From Chloroflexota bacterium (GTDB lineage: Bacteria > Chloroflexota > Anaerolineae > JAAYEA01), in assembly GCA_019873665.1 (NCBI GenBank), contig JAIOAV010000022.1, positions 1-52,489 of the forward strand: DNA of 52,489 bases, in the 5' to 3' direction. Positions 24,832 to 33,856 of the stretch are shown here, one piece after another. Position numbers and translations under genes: made by a program. The notes beneath the pieces were generated by a model, which had not been told where the DNA came from, did not search any database, and saw only the letters and a program-made list of their open reading frames with translations. Every line of letters starts with the position of its first letter. The stretch's first letter is position 1.

Positions 24832-26625
24832 CTAGTCTTCTGCTTCCTCATTCTCATCCCCGTTGTTCTCGACCCAGCCGAACTTGCGGCGCAGTGTGTT
24901 GGGATAGTAGCGACCGAGGACGTCATAGTCCACCTGTTGCCCCCAACGGTAGTAAACGCGGGGGTCAATGTACGACTTGAGGCTTGTGCCCAGATTCCAG
25001 CTACGGCTTTTGCTTGCCACAGCCAACTGCGCCTTGAGCTTGCCCAGTGTCTCTCTGGCCTGGCTCTCGCGGCGGCGCGCTGTTTGCACGTTGGCCTCGG
25101 CCCGCGCCACCTTCTTCGCGTATGCCGCCGCCTTGCGCTCCTTTGCCGCACCGTCTTCCATCGCTGCCAGTGTCTGGCGCATCTCCTGGCGGAGCGCGGT
25201 CAGCGCTTCGCGCGCCTCCTTGAGCTCTTGGTGTCGCTGCGCGAGCACGCTATCCGCCTTGCTGATCCGCTCCTGGAGCCGCCCCCGCCGGGAAGGCCAT
25301 GTGGCCGATTCCTTCTTCGTGTGATTGCAGAGGATCGCCGCCTCCAGGTTTGCCATGTTCGCTGCCTGCCACTTGACGTACTCCGGATCATCGGGGGAGA
25401 CAGCAGCCATCTCAAGCGCCTTCTCCACCGCCTCCGTGGCATGATGCGTGCGGAACACCTTGGCGGATAGCTCCGGCATCACCTCCGACAGAAAGTTGTT
25501 GACATCGTGGCTGTCAACGCGTGGAAAGAGCTGCGGCTTGTCGCGTGCCGTCTGTCCATTGCCATCGCCGGAGCGCGCTCCGCCACCGGGGCGAGCATTC
25601 GCCATCAGTTCGGCCAGATTCGCCCGCACCTGTTCCGGCAGCGTGATCGTCTTGTGCCACGATACCGAGTCCTTGCCCAGAAAACGGAATTCGGCGGTGC
25701 CATCCGGATGCAACGTTACATGCTCCGGGCGCAACGTCGTCGCACCGACGGTGTCGGCCTCGTCCTCATCCTTTTCGTCACCCACGCGCAGGCAGAGGGC
25801 ATCTATCAGGTAGCAGGCCGTGGCGATCTCCCGCCGCTTGGCATCTCCGGCGCAGAGAGCGCGCTCGATGTGCGCGCGCACCTCGTCTATGGCCGCCGCC
25901 AGCGCCGCCGCGGCATCGAACTTGCGCGCCTCTCGCTCCTGCTTGTGTGGCGCTGTATCCGCCGGCCACACATACTTGAGCTTTCCGGAGAGCTTGTCAA
26001 CCCAACGCGCCAGCCAGAGCGATTCGGGCTGCCAGACGATCTCGGCCCACTCCCCGGGCGGAATCGGCGCGTCGGGACTGAGGTTGAGGGTTATATCGCG
26101 CTGCCCCACGCCCGCCTTCCAACGCCCGCGCAGCGGGTGTTCGCCGCGCCCCATAAAGATCCCGCTCGGCTCTACGATATAGTTAGCGACCTCAACTCGC
26201 TGTCCATCCACGATCGCGTACCCGTACACAGCACGCAACGCCTCGCGCTTTGCTTTGCGCTCCGCGGCCAATGCCCTGCGTTCTTCCGGCGTCAGACGTT
26301 CTCGCGCGGCGCGTTCCGCTTCCACCACCGCCTCCGCAGGGGAGAAATCAAGCTCATCCACCGCGAGAGGCGGGGCGATACCCAGCGCCACACTGAAATC
26401 TGCCATGAAGTTGGCGCAAAAGACGGGGTCTTCCACATATGGAGTGCCCTGCTTCTTGGCCCAGGCCAGCGCCATCTCCTCCTGTTGTGGCGTCAGCTTC
26501 ACCCGCACGCCCCGTATCAGTAGCTCCAGGCCATGGTAGGCGGGAGGTTCTGGGATCAAAACTCCATTATGTACAAGCTGCGTCAACAATGCCCGTTCTC
26601 TCCACGTCGCGAAATCGCTTTGCAT
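24832..26625 (-). CDS. DNA topoisomerase I, eukaryotic-type IB, full length
   Basis: A 597-residue type IB topoisomerase that nicks one strand through a 3'-phosphotyrosine and relaxes supercoils of either sign. All five catalytic residues of human Top1 align: Arg280 (LCLRVGDEKDEDE), Lys318 (FLGKDS), Arg392 (KVFRTHH), His435 (LCNHTKKES) and Tyr552 (SLKSYIDPRV). The N-terminal core (PPAYHGLELLIRG, WAKKQGTPYVEDPVF) and the Glu/Lys/Arg-rich coiled-coil linker (about 445-540) are also present, as in eukaryotes. The short poxvirus-like form usual in bacteria lacks these parts. The ATG has no clear ribosome site; TAAGAT lies 10 bases before it, which may allow a near-leaderless transcript. The protein ends with an acidic tail. 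Regional composition does not stand out from neighbours. Confidence 0.93.
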   Translation of the reverse strand: MQSDFATWRERALLTQLVHNGVLIPEPPAYHGLELLIRGVRVKLTPQQEEMALAWAKKQGTPYVEDPVFCANFMADFSVALGIAPPLAVDELDFSPAEAVVEAERAARERLTPEERRALAAERKAKREALRAVYGYAIVDGQRVEVANYIVEPSGIFMGRGEHPLRGRWKAGVGQRDITLNLSPDAPIPPGEWAEIVWQPESLWLARWVDKLSGKLKYVWPADTAPHKQEREARKFDAAAALAAAIDEVRAHIERALCAGDAKRREIATACYLIDALCLRVGDEKDEDEADTVGATTLRPEHVTLHPDGTAEFRFLGKDSVSWHKTITLPEQVRANLAELMANARPGGGARSGDGNGQTARDKPQLFPRVDSHDVNNFLSEVMPELSAKVFRTHHATEAVEKALEMAAVSPDDPEYVKWQAANMANLEAAILCNHTKKESATWPSRRGRLQERISKADSVLAQRHQELKEAREALTALRQEMRQTLAAMEDGAAKERKAAAYAKKVARAEANVQTARRRESQARETLGKLKAQLAVASKSRSWNLGTSLKSYIDPRVYYRWGQQVDYDVLGRYYPNTLRRKFGWVENNGDENEEAED

Positions 26626-26700
26626 CCAAAGAAATATCTTACCACAGCCGTCGCTTTTTCACAAACGGCCAAAGTATCGCGTCAAGAGATGCGGCCCCTA

Positions 26701-26781
26701 TCATGACGAGCCGCGCCGCGGCGAAGCAATCTCCTTAATCGCCGGTTGGAGATCGCTTTGGACTTCGCCCTCGGCATGACA
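26701..26781. repeat. Dispersed repeat, family A, degenerate pair
   Basis: A forward unit (TCATGACGAG to GCGAAGCAATCTCC) and a degenerate reverse unit (GATCGCTTTGGACTTCGCCC to GGCATGACA). It lies between the topoisomerase gene and the zinc dehydrogenase gene. Confidence 0.7.
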
Positions 26782-26824
26782 CGAATGGCCCAAGCTGTGC
26801 ACACTTACTAGTTTCTAACTAGCT

Positions 26825-27859
26825 TCACGGGAAGACAAAAACCGTCTTGATGTGCCCCTCTGCGCCTTTGTAGAGGCGGTCAAAGACCTCTTGCCCCTGC
26901 TCGAGGGAGGCATACTCGGAGATGAAAGGCCCCACGGCGATCTTGCCAGACGCCACCAACGCAACGCAGTCCGCATATTCGCCCGCCGAGGCGGTAACGC
27001 CATAGATCGTGATCTCGCGCGTTACGATCCCCTGCAGGCTGACGTTGATCGTCGGCGCGACGTTGCCCACCAGCGTCAGCGCGCCGCCATCGCGCGTGAT
27101 GGCCAGTGCCGTGGCCACCGCCGACTCGACACCCACCGCCTCGATCGCCGCATCCGCGCCCAGGGGGCCGGTCTCGGCGCGCAACTTGGTCATCAAGTCC
27201 GGGTCATTGGCCAGGAAGGCCACGTCCGCTCCCAGTTGCCTGGCCAGCTCCAGCCGGGAGGCAAAGAGATCGGTGATGATGACCTTCCCAGCGCCCTTGA
27301 GCCGAATCGCCTGCAACGCAAATAGGCCGATCGGCCCTGCGCCCACGATGACCACCGTATCGTTCAGCTTGAGCGGCGTGCGATTGGCCGCGTGCACGCC
27401 GATGGAAACAGTTTCCACAATCGCGGCGTGCACAAAGCTCATCCCCTCCGGCATGTGCACGGCGATCCAGTGCGGCACTGCCACATACTCGGCCATAGCG
27501 CCGTGCTGGCGATACTCGCCGGTGGATACCCCCAACACACGACGGTTCAGACACAGGTTGGGCAGGCCGGAGAGGCAATAGACGCATTTCTGACAGTAGA
27601 TGGTCGAGTCAAAGCATACGCGGTCGCCCACCTGAAAGCCGCGAACGTTGTCGCCGACCGCCGCCACGATGCCCGCGGCCTCATGCCCCATGATGATCGG
27701 CGGCTGACGACGCCCCGTCTTGCCGCTATAGCCTTTGACATCAGAGCCACAGATGGCGCATGCCTTGACCTGCACCAGCAGATCATCTGCCCCCACCTCC
27801 GGCATGGGCCATTCCAGAACCTCCATCTTGTACGGCGCGGTGTGCACGAGCGCTTTCAT
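26825..27859 (-). CDS. Zinc-dependent medium-chain dehydrogenase, sorbitol/threonine dehydrogenase type
   Basis: A 344-residue MDR-family polyol or sugar dehydrogenase. Catalytic zinc ligands are Cys37 (AICGSD) and His59-Glu60 (MGHEAAG). A structural zinc set follows at Cys89, Cys92, Cys95 and Cys103. VVIVGAGPIGLFALQAI is the NAD-binding loop. It probably oxidises a secondary alcohol of a sugar acid or polyol. It lies at the end of the minus-strand operon with split transketolase and an aldehyde oxidoreductase (9 bases from the transketolase subunit), so its product or substrate may link to those steps. The exact substrate is not evident. Confidence 0.88.
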   Translation of the reverse strand: MKALVHTAPYKMEVLEWPMPEVGADDLLVQVKACAICGSDVKGYSGKTGRRQPPIIMGHEAAGIVAAVGDNVRGFQVGDRVCFDSTIYCQKCVYCLSGLPNLCLNRRVLGVSTGEYRQHGAMAEYVAVPHWIAVHMPEGMSFVHAAIVETVSIGVHAANRTPLKLNDTVVIVGAGPIGLFALQAIRLKGAGKVIITDLFASRLELARQLGADVAFLANDPDLMTKLRAETGPLGADAAIEAVGVESAVATALAITRDGGALTLVGNVAPTINVSLQGIVTREITIYGVTASAGEYADCVALVASGKIAVGPFISEYASLEQGQEVFDRLYKGAEGHIKTVFVFP

Positions 27860-27868
27860 GTCTCCCTC

Positions 27869-28828
27869 TCAGCTTGCAGTGTGTGACCTCTGGCGTTTCC
27901 GCCAGGCTGTCTCGATCTGGGCGGCGACCTTCTCGCCGGTCAACGCGTAGTGATCGAGCAGCTCATCCGCCAGGCCGGACTGGCCGAACTCGTCCCGCAC
28001 GCCGATGCGCAGTAGCGGCGCATAGTCTCCTTCCGCCAACACCTCGGCCACTGCGCTCCCCAACCCGCCGATGATGTTGTGCTCTTCCGCCGTCACCACC
28101 AGCCTGACCTCGGCGCCCAGCCGCTCCACCAGCGCACGATCCAGCGGCTTGATGGTGGGCATGTTGACCACCGCCACATCAATCCCCTCTCTGGCCAGCA
28201 GCTCCGCCGCTTCCAGCGCTTTGGCGACCATGATGCCGGCGCCGATGATGGCGACATCCTTGCCGGTGCGCAGTGGCACTCCCCTGCCAACCCGGAACCG
28301 ATACCCTTCCGGCGAGACGCGCGGTGTCGCGTAACGCCCCAGCCGCATATAGACCGGTCCGGGGTGATCCGCAATTGCCGCCGTCGCCTGGCGTGTCTCC
28401 TCGCCATCGGCGGGCACAACGACAGTCATGTGCGGCAGCGCGCGCATCAGGGTAACATCCTCCAGCGACTGATGGCTGGCGCCATCCGGCCCCTGCGTCA
28501 GCCCCGCGCTGGAGCCCACCAGCTTGACGTTCAGCGCCGGATACGCCACCTGGATGCGAATCTGGTCGTAGCAGCGCCCCGTGAGAAAGATGGCGAACGA
28601 GTTGCAATACGCGACAAAGCCGGACGCGGCCAGCCCGGCCGCCGTGCTCACCATGTCCGCCTCGGCGATACCCAGGTCGAAGAAACGCTCCGGGAACGCC
28701 TCCGCAAAGAGCACGGTGCGCGTGGAACGGTAGAGGTCTGCATCCAGAACGACCACATCGGCGCGGGCGCGGCCCAGCGCCAGCAGCGCCTCCCCATAAG
28801 CCATGCGAGTCTCTTCCCGTGCGCTCAT
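27869..28828 (-). CDS. Transketolase, C-terminal subunit
   Basis: A 319-residue half-transketolase with the pyrimidine-binding domain and the C-terminal domain. VVLDADLYRSTR opens the first, FDLGIAEADMVSTAAGLA carries the catalytic Glu, and PDGASHQSLEDVTLMR the conserved His. The C-terminal Rossmann-like part starts near GKDVAIIGAGIMVAKALEAA. Together with the upstream N-terminal subunit it would transfer two-carbon ketol units with thiamine diphosphate. The ATG at 28828 overlaps the N-subunit stop by 4 bases (ATGA), which gives translational coupling. In some bacteria such split pairs act on unusual sugars, which could apply here. Confidence 0.92.
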   Translation of the reverse strand: MSAREETRMAYGEALLALGRARADVVVLDADLYRSTRTVLFAEAFPERFFDLGIAEADMVSTAAGLAASGFVAYCNSFAIFLTGRCYDQIRIQVAYPALNVKLVGSSAGLTQGPDGASHQSLEDVTLMRALPHMTVVVPADGEETRQATAAIADHPGPVYMRLGRYATPRVSPEGYRFRVGRGVPLRTGKDVAIIGAGIMVAKALEAAELLAREGIDVAVVNMPTIKPLDRALVERLGAEVRLVVTAEEHNIIGGLGSAVAEVLAEGDYAPLLRIGVRDEFGQSGLADELLDHYALTGEKVAAQIETAWRKRQRSHTAS

Positions 28829-29679
28829 CGCGTGGCTCCTTTCACGGCGGCCATCTTCGCCTGCAGCTCGGCCAGCGCCGCCTCTAACTGCTGCGGCGTT
28901 ACTGGCGCGTTATGGAATGCCGCCTGGTTCTCCATGAAGGAGACCCCTTTCCCCTTGACAGTGTGCGCCACGATCACCTGCGGCGCGTCGTGCACCGTCG
29001 TCGCCCAGTCCAGCGCCGCCACGATCTCACCCATGTTGTGCCCGTCAATCTCGCGCGCTGCCCAGCCAAAGGCCCGCCACCGCTCGCTCAGCGGCTCCAT
29101 CACCTTGCCGCAGTTCGTCTGATCCATCGCCTTCAGGCCGTTCTTGTCCACGATGGCGGTCAGGTGGCTCAGGCAGTGCGTCGCCGCTGTCATCGCCGCC
29201 TCCCAGTTCTGCCCTTCCTGCAACTCGCCATCGCCGATGATGCAGTACACCCGGTAGCTGCGGCCGGACAACCGCGCCGCCAGCGCCATGCCGTTAGCAT
29301 ACGACAGACCATGGCCCAAGGAGCCGGTGCACCCCTCGATCCCTGGCGTGCACTGCATCGCCGGATGCCCCTGCAGCCGCGAGCCCAGCACTTTCAGGCT
29401 CGGCAACTCCTCTAGCGGCAGCACTCCCAGCATCCCCAGCGCTGCATATTGCGCCGGCACCGAATGCCCCTTGCTCATCAGGAAACGATCCCGCTCCGGC
29501 CAGGCCGGGTTTTGCGGATCGTAACGCATCTTGTAAAAGTAGAGCGCGGTTACCAGATCGGCGGCGGAGAGGGACCCGCCAAAGTGGTGGGCCTTGTTCG
29601 GGCCCATCATGCGCACGATGTGGTAGCGCAGCTCGGCAGCCAGTTGCTCCAGCCTGTGGATCGTCGCTTGGTCAGCCAT
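28825..29679 (-). CDS. Transketolase, N-terminal subunit
   Basis: A 284-residue N-terminal half with the thiamine-diphosphate site. GPNKAHHFGGSLSAADLVTA provides a conserved His, KGHSVPAQYAALGMLG follows, and GDGELQEGQNWEAAM is the ThDP/Mg-binding motif. VDKNGLKAMDQT and HTVKGKGVSFMEN complete the set. It is coupled to the C-terminal subunit by an ATGA overlap. AGGAG is found just upstream of the start codon. Confidence 0.92.
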   Translation of the reverse strand: MADQATIHRLEQLAAELRYHIVRMMGPNKAHHFGGSLSAADLVTALYFYKMRYDPQNPAWPERDRFLMSKGHSVPAQYAALGMLGVLPLEELPSLKVLGSRLQGHPAMQCTPGIEGCTGSLGHGLSYANGMALAARLSGRSYRVYCIIGDGELQEGQNWEAAMTAATHCLSHLTAIVDKNGLKAMDQTNCGKVMEPLSERWRAFGWAAREIDGHNMGEIVAALDWATTVHDAPQVIVAHTVKGKGVSFMENQAAFHNAPVTPQQLEAALAELQAKMAAVKGATR

Positions 29680-29723
29680 CCATGCTCCTTTTGTGATGAT
29701 GAGCTGTCAGTTTCCTGGCGCGC

Positions 29724-31619
29724 TCACGATTTGGGCAGGTACTGAATCGCCCAGCTCACATCCAGCTCGTGCAGCTTGGCGGCCGTCGGCACGCCCGTCT
29801 CCAGATCCCAGCCATACATCGCATAGGAGAGCTGCAGCGCCTCGTGCAGCTCCTCCCGATCCACGCCGCCATCGGCCAGCGGCCCACTCGTCGTCGGCCC
29901 GTAGAAGCGATCCGGCACGCGATCATCCGCCGCCGTGAGGCCCTCGCGCACGTTGAAAACCCGCGCCAGCGTCCAGGCCCGCTCTCCGGCCTTCATCAGC
30001 TCGAACTGCGACACGTTCCAGCCAGTGGTGGCGCGCACCATCTCCAGCTTTTGCTCCCGCGTCCACGGCACAAAGAGGCACAGCCCCAGGCAGTTCTCGG
30101 CTACCATGCTGAGCGTATGATACGCAGCGACGCGAACCTTTTCGGGCCCCAGGCTCTCCACCGGCACGGGGGTCAGGATGCCCAAGGCATTCAGCTCCGC
30201 CGAATCAAGCGTGCCATCCTCGCGCGCCTTGTACAGGTCCGAGTCGTGCAGCGAATGGCAATGGTCTGCGCCGGTGGGCGAGATGGCATAGCCGATAGCC
30301 AGTGCCCGCTTGAAGCGGGGCTCGTGCATGGGGATCTCCTGTCCCTTGACTTGCATGGCAAAGCGTTCCGCGCCGCGCCCGATCTTGGCCGCCGCGCGCT
30401 GCGTTCCCTCGGCGAGGATATCGCCCAGCCCCTGCCGATGCGCGATCATCTCCACCATGGGCACCAGCGCCTCTGCATTGCCGAAGTTCAGCTTGATGCC
30501 ACCGGTGTCAGCGTCGGTCAGCAGCCCGGCCTCGTAGCACTCCATGGCAAAGGCGATCGTTGCGCCGGTGGCGATGGTATCGAGGGAGTAGGCGTTGCAC
30601 AGCTCGTTTGCCTTGGCGATGGCCCGGACGTCATCCACGCCGCAATCGGAGCCAAGGGCAGCGATTGTCTCGTATTCGGGGCCGCCGTAGGCGGGATCAA
30701 CGTTATATGGCGTTTCGACCCTGACCACCTTCTTGCAGCGCACAGCGCACGCCCAGCACGCCTCCATGCCGGTGCCGATGGCCGCCATAAGGTCCTCGGC
30801 AGCGATCTGCTCCGCGCCGGCAAAGTTCCCGTCGCGGAAGTTGCGCGTTGGCAAGTTGCCCGTTACCACCATGTCCTCCAGGTGACGGCCGGTGCCCGAC
30901 TGGTGCAGCCCGGATGCTTTCTCGCCGTTGCGCACCGCGTCCGCCATAAAGCGCGCCAGCTCTCGCACCTTGTACGGGTCCGCCATCGGCACGGGCCGCG
31001 TGGCGCGCACGGCCACAGCCTTTAGCTTTTTCGCACCCATCACCGCGCCCAGGCCCGTGCGCCCCGCGGCGTCCTTGGTCTCGTTCATGATACAGGCATA
31101 GCGTACTAGGCGCTCGCCGCCGGGGCCGATCATGGCGCAACGCACATTCCTCTCGCCCAGCTCGCCGCTGATCATCTCCCGCGTGTCTTTGGTCTTGAGA
31201 CCCCACAGATGCGTCGCGTCGCGCAGCTCAACCTCGCCGTCCTTGATCCAGAGGTATACCGGCCTGGGGGATCGGCCTTCCACGATGATGGCATCAAAGC
31301 CGGCGCGTTTCAGCTCCGCGCCCCAAAAGCCGCCCACCTCCGCCGCCCCAAAGCCGCCCGTGATAGGCGATTTGGCGCCGATGGCGTTCCGTCCCGACCC
31401 GGACAGGGGGATGCCGGTGATGATGCCGGGCGCAAAGATCAGCTTGTTCTCCGGACCGAGCGGATCCGCGCCCGCGAGGACCTCGCGCAGCAGTACATCG
31501 GCGATGATGTTCCAGCCGCCCAGGTAGCGGCGGAAGTAGGCAGCCCCAGGGGACTCGGTAGTGATCTGGCCCGTCGTCAGGTTCACGCGCAAAATCTTGT
31601 CATGGTATCCGTTTGGCAT
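29724..31619 (-). CDS. Aldehyde ferredoxin oxidoreductase family protein (tungsten/molybdopterin)
   Basis: A 631-residue AOR-family enzyme, cytoplasmic, which oxidises aldehydes to acids with ferredoxin. N-terminal LRVNLTTGQIT and FAPGIITGIPLSGSGRNAIG, the GGFGAAEVGGFWGAELK metal-cofactor region, and the 4Fe-4S ligands C288-x2-C291-x3-C295 plus Cys510 or Cys514 are all seen. Substrate residues cannot be assigned. It heads the operon that continues with split transketolase and a zinc dehydrogenase. GGAGGA precedes the ATG at 31619; a GTG two codons upstream is possible. No cofactor-synthesis gene lies in the window. Confidence 0.92.
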   Translation of the reverse strand: MPNGYHDKILRVNLTTGQITTESPGAAYFRRYLGGWNIIADVLLREVLAGADPLGPENKLIFAPGIITGIPLSGSGRNAIGAKSPITGGFGAAEVGGFWGAELKRAGFDAIIVEGRSPRPVYLWIKDGEVELRDATHLWGLKTKDTREMISGELGERNVRCAMIGPGGERLVRYACIMNETKDAAGRTGLGAVMGAKKLKAVAVRATRPVPMADPYKVRELARFMADAVRNGEKASGLHQSGTGRHLEDMVVTGNLPTRNFRDGNFAGAEQIAAEDLMAAIGTGMEACWACAVRCKKVVRVETPYNVDPAYGGPEYETIAALGSDCGVDDVRAIAKANELCNAYSLDTIATGATIAFAMECYEAGLLTDADTGGIKLNFGNAEALVPMVEMIAHRQGLGDILAEGTQRAAAKIGRGAERFAMQVKGQEIPMHEPRFKRALAIGYAISPTGADHCHSLHDSDLYKAREDGTLDSAELNALGILTPVPVESLGPEKVRVAAYHTLSMVAENCLGLCLFVPWTREQKLEMVRATTGWNVSQFELMKAGERAWTLARVFNVREGLTAADDRVPDRFYGPTTSGPLADGGVDREELHEALQLSYAMYGWDLETGVPTAAKLHELDVSWAIQYLPKS

Positions 31620-31712
31620 TGGCACTCTCCTCCACTAGGGAAAATACAGGTGTCAACTGAGCATGGCCCATGGCGAATGCCGTATGGGTTCTGGCAGCGG
31701 AAAGCCGCGCTC

Positions 31713-31740
31713 AGTATAGCATGGATTCCGATACCGGCAA
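31713..31740 (-). promoter_or_regulatory. Candidate promoter for the aldehyde oxidoreductase operon
   Basis: On the minus strand TTGCCG (31740-31735) and TATACT (31718-31713) with a 16-base spacer, 93 bases before the start codon. The same TTGCCG with a 16-base spacer occurs before the GH3 gene. Confidence 0.45.
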
Positions 31741-31781
31741 AACCGTCAGCGGAATGCGCCCTGACGCGATGTCCGCCACAA

Positions 31782-31810
31782 TAGACAGAAATACGCTTTC
31801 GGTCTATAAT
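31782..31810 (+). promoter_or_regulatory. Promoter for the seven-gene glycan cluster
   Basis: TAGACA at 31782-31787 and TATAAT at 31805-31810 with a 17-base spacer, 49 bases before the ATG at 31860. No other promoter of this quality is seen inside the cluster. Confidence 0.75.
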
Positions 31811-31859
31811 GGCCCGACGAAGAGCGCCAAAGCGCGCATACACAGGAGGCTGTGAGCAG

Positions 31860-32723
31860 ATGGAGCTTGCCAGTATCGTGATACCCGTACTCAATGAAGA
31901 GGAAGCCATCGGTCAGGTGCTTGACGACACCATCGCCGCCATGGAGAAATCCAAATACCGATATGAGATCATCGTCGTAGATGATGGGTCCACGGACCGC
32001 ACGCCGGATATCGTCCGTTCCCGGCCCACGGTGCGGCTGGTGCAGCACGCGCGCAACCGGGGCGTGGGCCGCGCGCGCGATACCGGCATCCGCGCCGCTT
32101 TGGGCGATGTCATCGTCATGACCGATGGCGATGGCACGTATCCGGTGCAAGACATCCCGCGCCTGCTGGACGCCATGGAGACGAATGACATGGTGATCGG
32201 CGCGCGTCGCCGCGAGGCCGGCACGATGAAGTGGCTGCGCTCGCCGGCCAAGTGGTTCATCCGCTCGCTGGCCTGCTACCTCACCGCCACCAATATCCCG
32301 GACTTGAATTCCGGCCTGCGCGCTTTCAAGAAAGATATCGCCACCAAATACTTTCATCTTTTCCCGCCCGGTCACTCCTGGGTCAGCACGATTACCATCG
32401 CCTTCTTGTCGGATGGTTATTCGGTGGCTTTTGTGCCCATTGATTACTATGCGCGCACCGGGCGATCCACGTTCCATCCGATCCGCGACACCTACAACTA
32501 TTTGGTGGCGGTTCTGCGCGCCATCACCTACTTTAACCCGCTGAAGGTTTTCCTGCCGTTGAGCATCTTGCTCATGTCCGCCGGCGTGCTCAAGACCATC
32601 TATGATCTGGTGTCGCAGGGTCGCATCAAAGAGTCGGATGTTACGCTGATCACCATCGGCGTGCTGATCGGCGTGTTGGGCCTGCTGGCCGATTTGATCG
32701 TCATGCAAAGCAAGAAGGGATAG
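31860..32723 (+). CDS. Family 2 glycosyltransferase, DPM1-like with C-terminal membrane segments
   Basis: A 287-residue GT2 enzyme. IVIPVLNEEEAIGQVL opens the GT-A fold, VVDDGSTDRTP is the nucleotide-sugar Asp motif, and MTDGDGTYPVQDIPRLL the DxD-like motif. ARRREAGTMK and DLNSGLRAFKK follow as in dolichyl- or polyprenyl-phosphate-sugar synthases. Two hydrophobic segments at about 217-240 and 255-280 would anchor it to the membrane. It is the first gene of the cluster and probably charges a polyprenyl-phosphate carrier. The next gene starts 2 bases after its stop. Confidence 0.9.
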   Translation: MELASIVIPVLNEEEAIGQVLDDTIAAMEKSKYRYEIIVVDDGSTDRTPDIVRSRPTVRLVQHARNRGVGRARDTGIRAALGDVIVMTDGDGTYPVQDIPRLLDAMETNDMVIGARRREAGTMKWLRSPAKWFIRSLACYLTATNIPDLNSGLRAFKKDIATKYFHLFPPGHSWVSTITIAFLSDGYSVAFVPIDYYARTGRSTFHPIRDTYNYLVAVLRAITYFNPLKVFLPLSILLMSAGVLKTIYDLVSQGRIKESDVTLITIGVLIGVLGLLADLIVMQSKKG

Positions 32724-32725
32724 CA

Positions 32726-33856
32726 GTGCGCATCGCGTTGATCGGGCCCTCCTATCCATTTCGGGGAGGCATTGCCCACTATACGACGCTCCTCTATCGC
32801 CATCTGCGGCGTCGCCATGAGGTGCGCTTCCTATCGCTGCGGCGGCAGTATCCACGCTGGCTGTACCCCGGCGCGAGCGACCGCGACCCAAGCGAGTTTG
32901 CCATCCGCGAGGAGGGCACGGAGAGTGTACTGGATCCGACCAATCCGTGGACGTGGTGGCAGGTGGCGCAACGCGCGGCAGCCTTTCGCCCGAATCTCAT
33001 CATCCTGCCATGGTGGGTGTCCTTCTGGGCGCCGTCCTACACCTTTATCCTGAGCATCCTCCGCCGGCGCACCCGCGCCAGGGTGCTGTATCTGTGCCAC
33101 AACGTAACGCCGCACGAGTCACGGCGCTACGACAGGTGGCTGGCCCGGCTGCCGCTGTCACTGGGCGACCTCTTTATCGTGCACTCGCAGCAAGATGAGG
33201 AACGCCTGCGCCGCCTCCTACCCAAGGCGCGCATCCAGCGCACCGTGCACCCCACCTACGAGGTGTTCCGCCGCGTGGAGATCGGCAAGGCAGAGGCGCG
33301 GCAGCAACTGGGCGCGGCTGGCGACATGCTCCTCTTTTTCGGCTTTGTGCGCCCCTACAAGGGACTGGAACATCTGCTCGCAGCCATGCCGCTGATCTTG
33401 GCAAAGCGCGACGTGCACCTGTGGGTGGTGGGCGAGTTCTGGCAGAACGAGGCGCGCTACCGACAGCAGATCAAGAGCCTGGGAGTGGAAGACCACGTGC
33501 ATGTGGTGAACCGCTACATCTCCAACGAGGAGATCGGCATCTACTTTGCCGCCGCCGATGCGGTGATCCTGCCATATGTCTCTGGGACCGGCAGCGGCAT
33601 CGCCCAGATCGCTTTTGGCTATGAGCGGCCCATCGTCGCCACGCGCGTAGGCGACCTGCCGGACATTGTGGAGGATGGACAGACCGGCTGGCTCGTGCCG
33701 TCGGCGGATCCGCCCGCATTGGCAGCGGCGATGCTACGCATCTACGAGCAGGATGGCGACCGGTGGGCGGCGCAGATTCGCGCGCAGCGGGATCGCTTCA
33801 CGTGGGAGCGCATGGTGGAGTGCATCGAGCAGCTCGCGGCGGAGGCGTTGGGATGA
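32726..33856 (+). CDS. Family 1/4 glycosyltransferase (GT-B)
   Basis: A 376-residue retaining glycosyltransferase with the GT4-like two-domain fold. The N-terminal domain starts IALIGPSYPFRGGIAHYTTL, with the Gly-rich acceptor loop. The C-terminal domain has FFGFVRPYKGLEHLL, the NEARYRQQIKSLGVEDHVHV segment, and AADAVILPYVSGTGSGIAQIAFGYERPIVAT, whose parts include the Glu-x7-Glu-like donor site. The GTG start at 32726 has AAGGGA before it. It is coupled downstream: its stop overlaps the next ATG by 4 bases. Confidence 0.9.
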   Translation: MRIALIGPSYPFRGGIAHYTTLLYRHLRRRHEVRFLSLRRQYPRWLYPGASDRDPSEFAIREEGTESVLDPTNPWTWWQVAQRAAAFRPNLIILPWWVSFWAPSYTFILSILRRRTRARVLYLCHNVTPHESRRYDRWLARLPLSLGDLFIVHSQQDEERLRRLLPKARIQRTVHPTYEVFRRVEIGKAEARQQLGAAGDMLLFFGFVRPYKGLEHLLAAMPLILAKRDVHLWVVGEFWQNEARYRQQIKSLGVEDHVHVVNRYISNEEIGIYFAAADAVILPYVSGTGSGIAQIAFGYERPIVATRVGDLPDIVEDGQTGWLVPSADPPALAAAMLRIYEQDGDRWAAQIRAQRDRFTWERMVECIEQLAAEALG

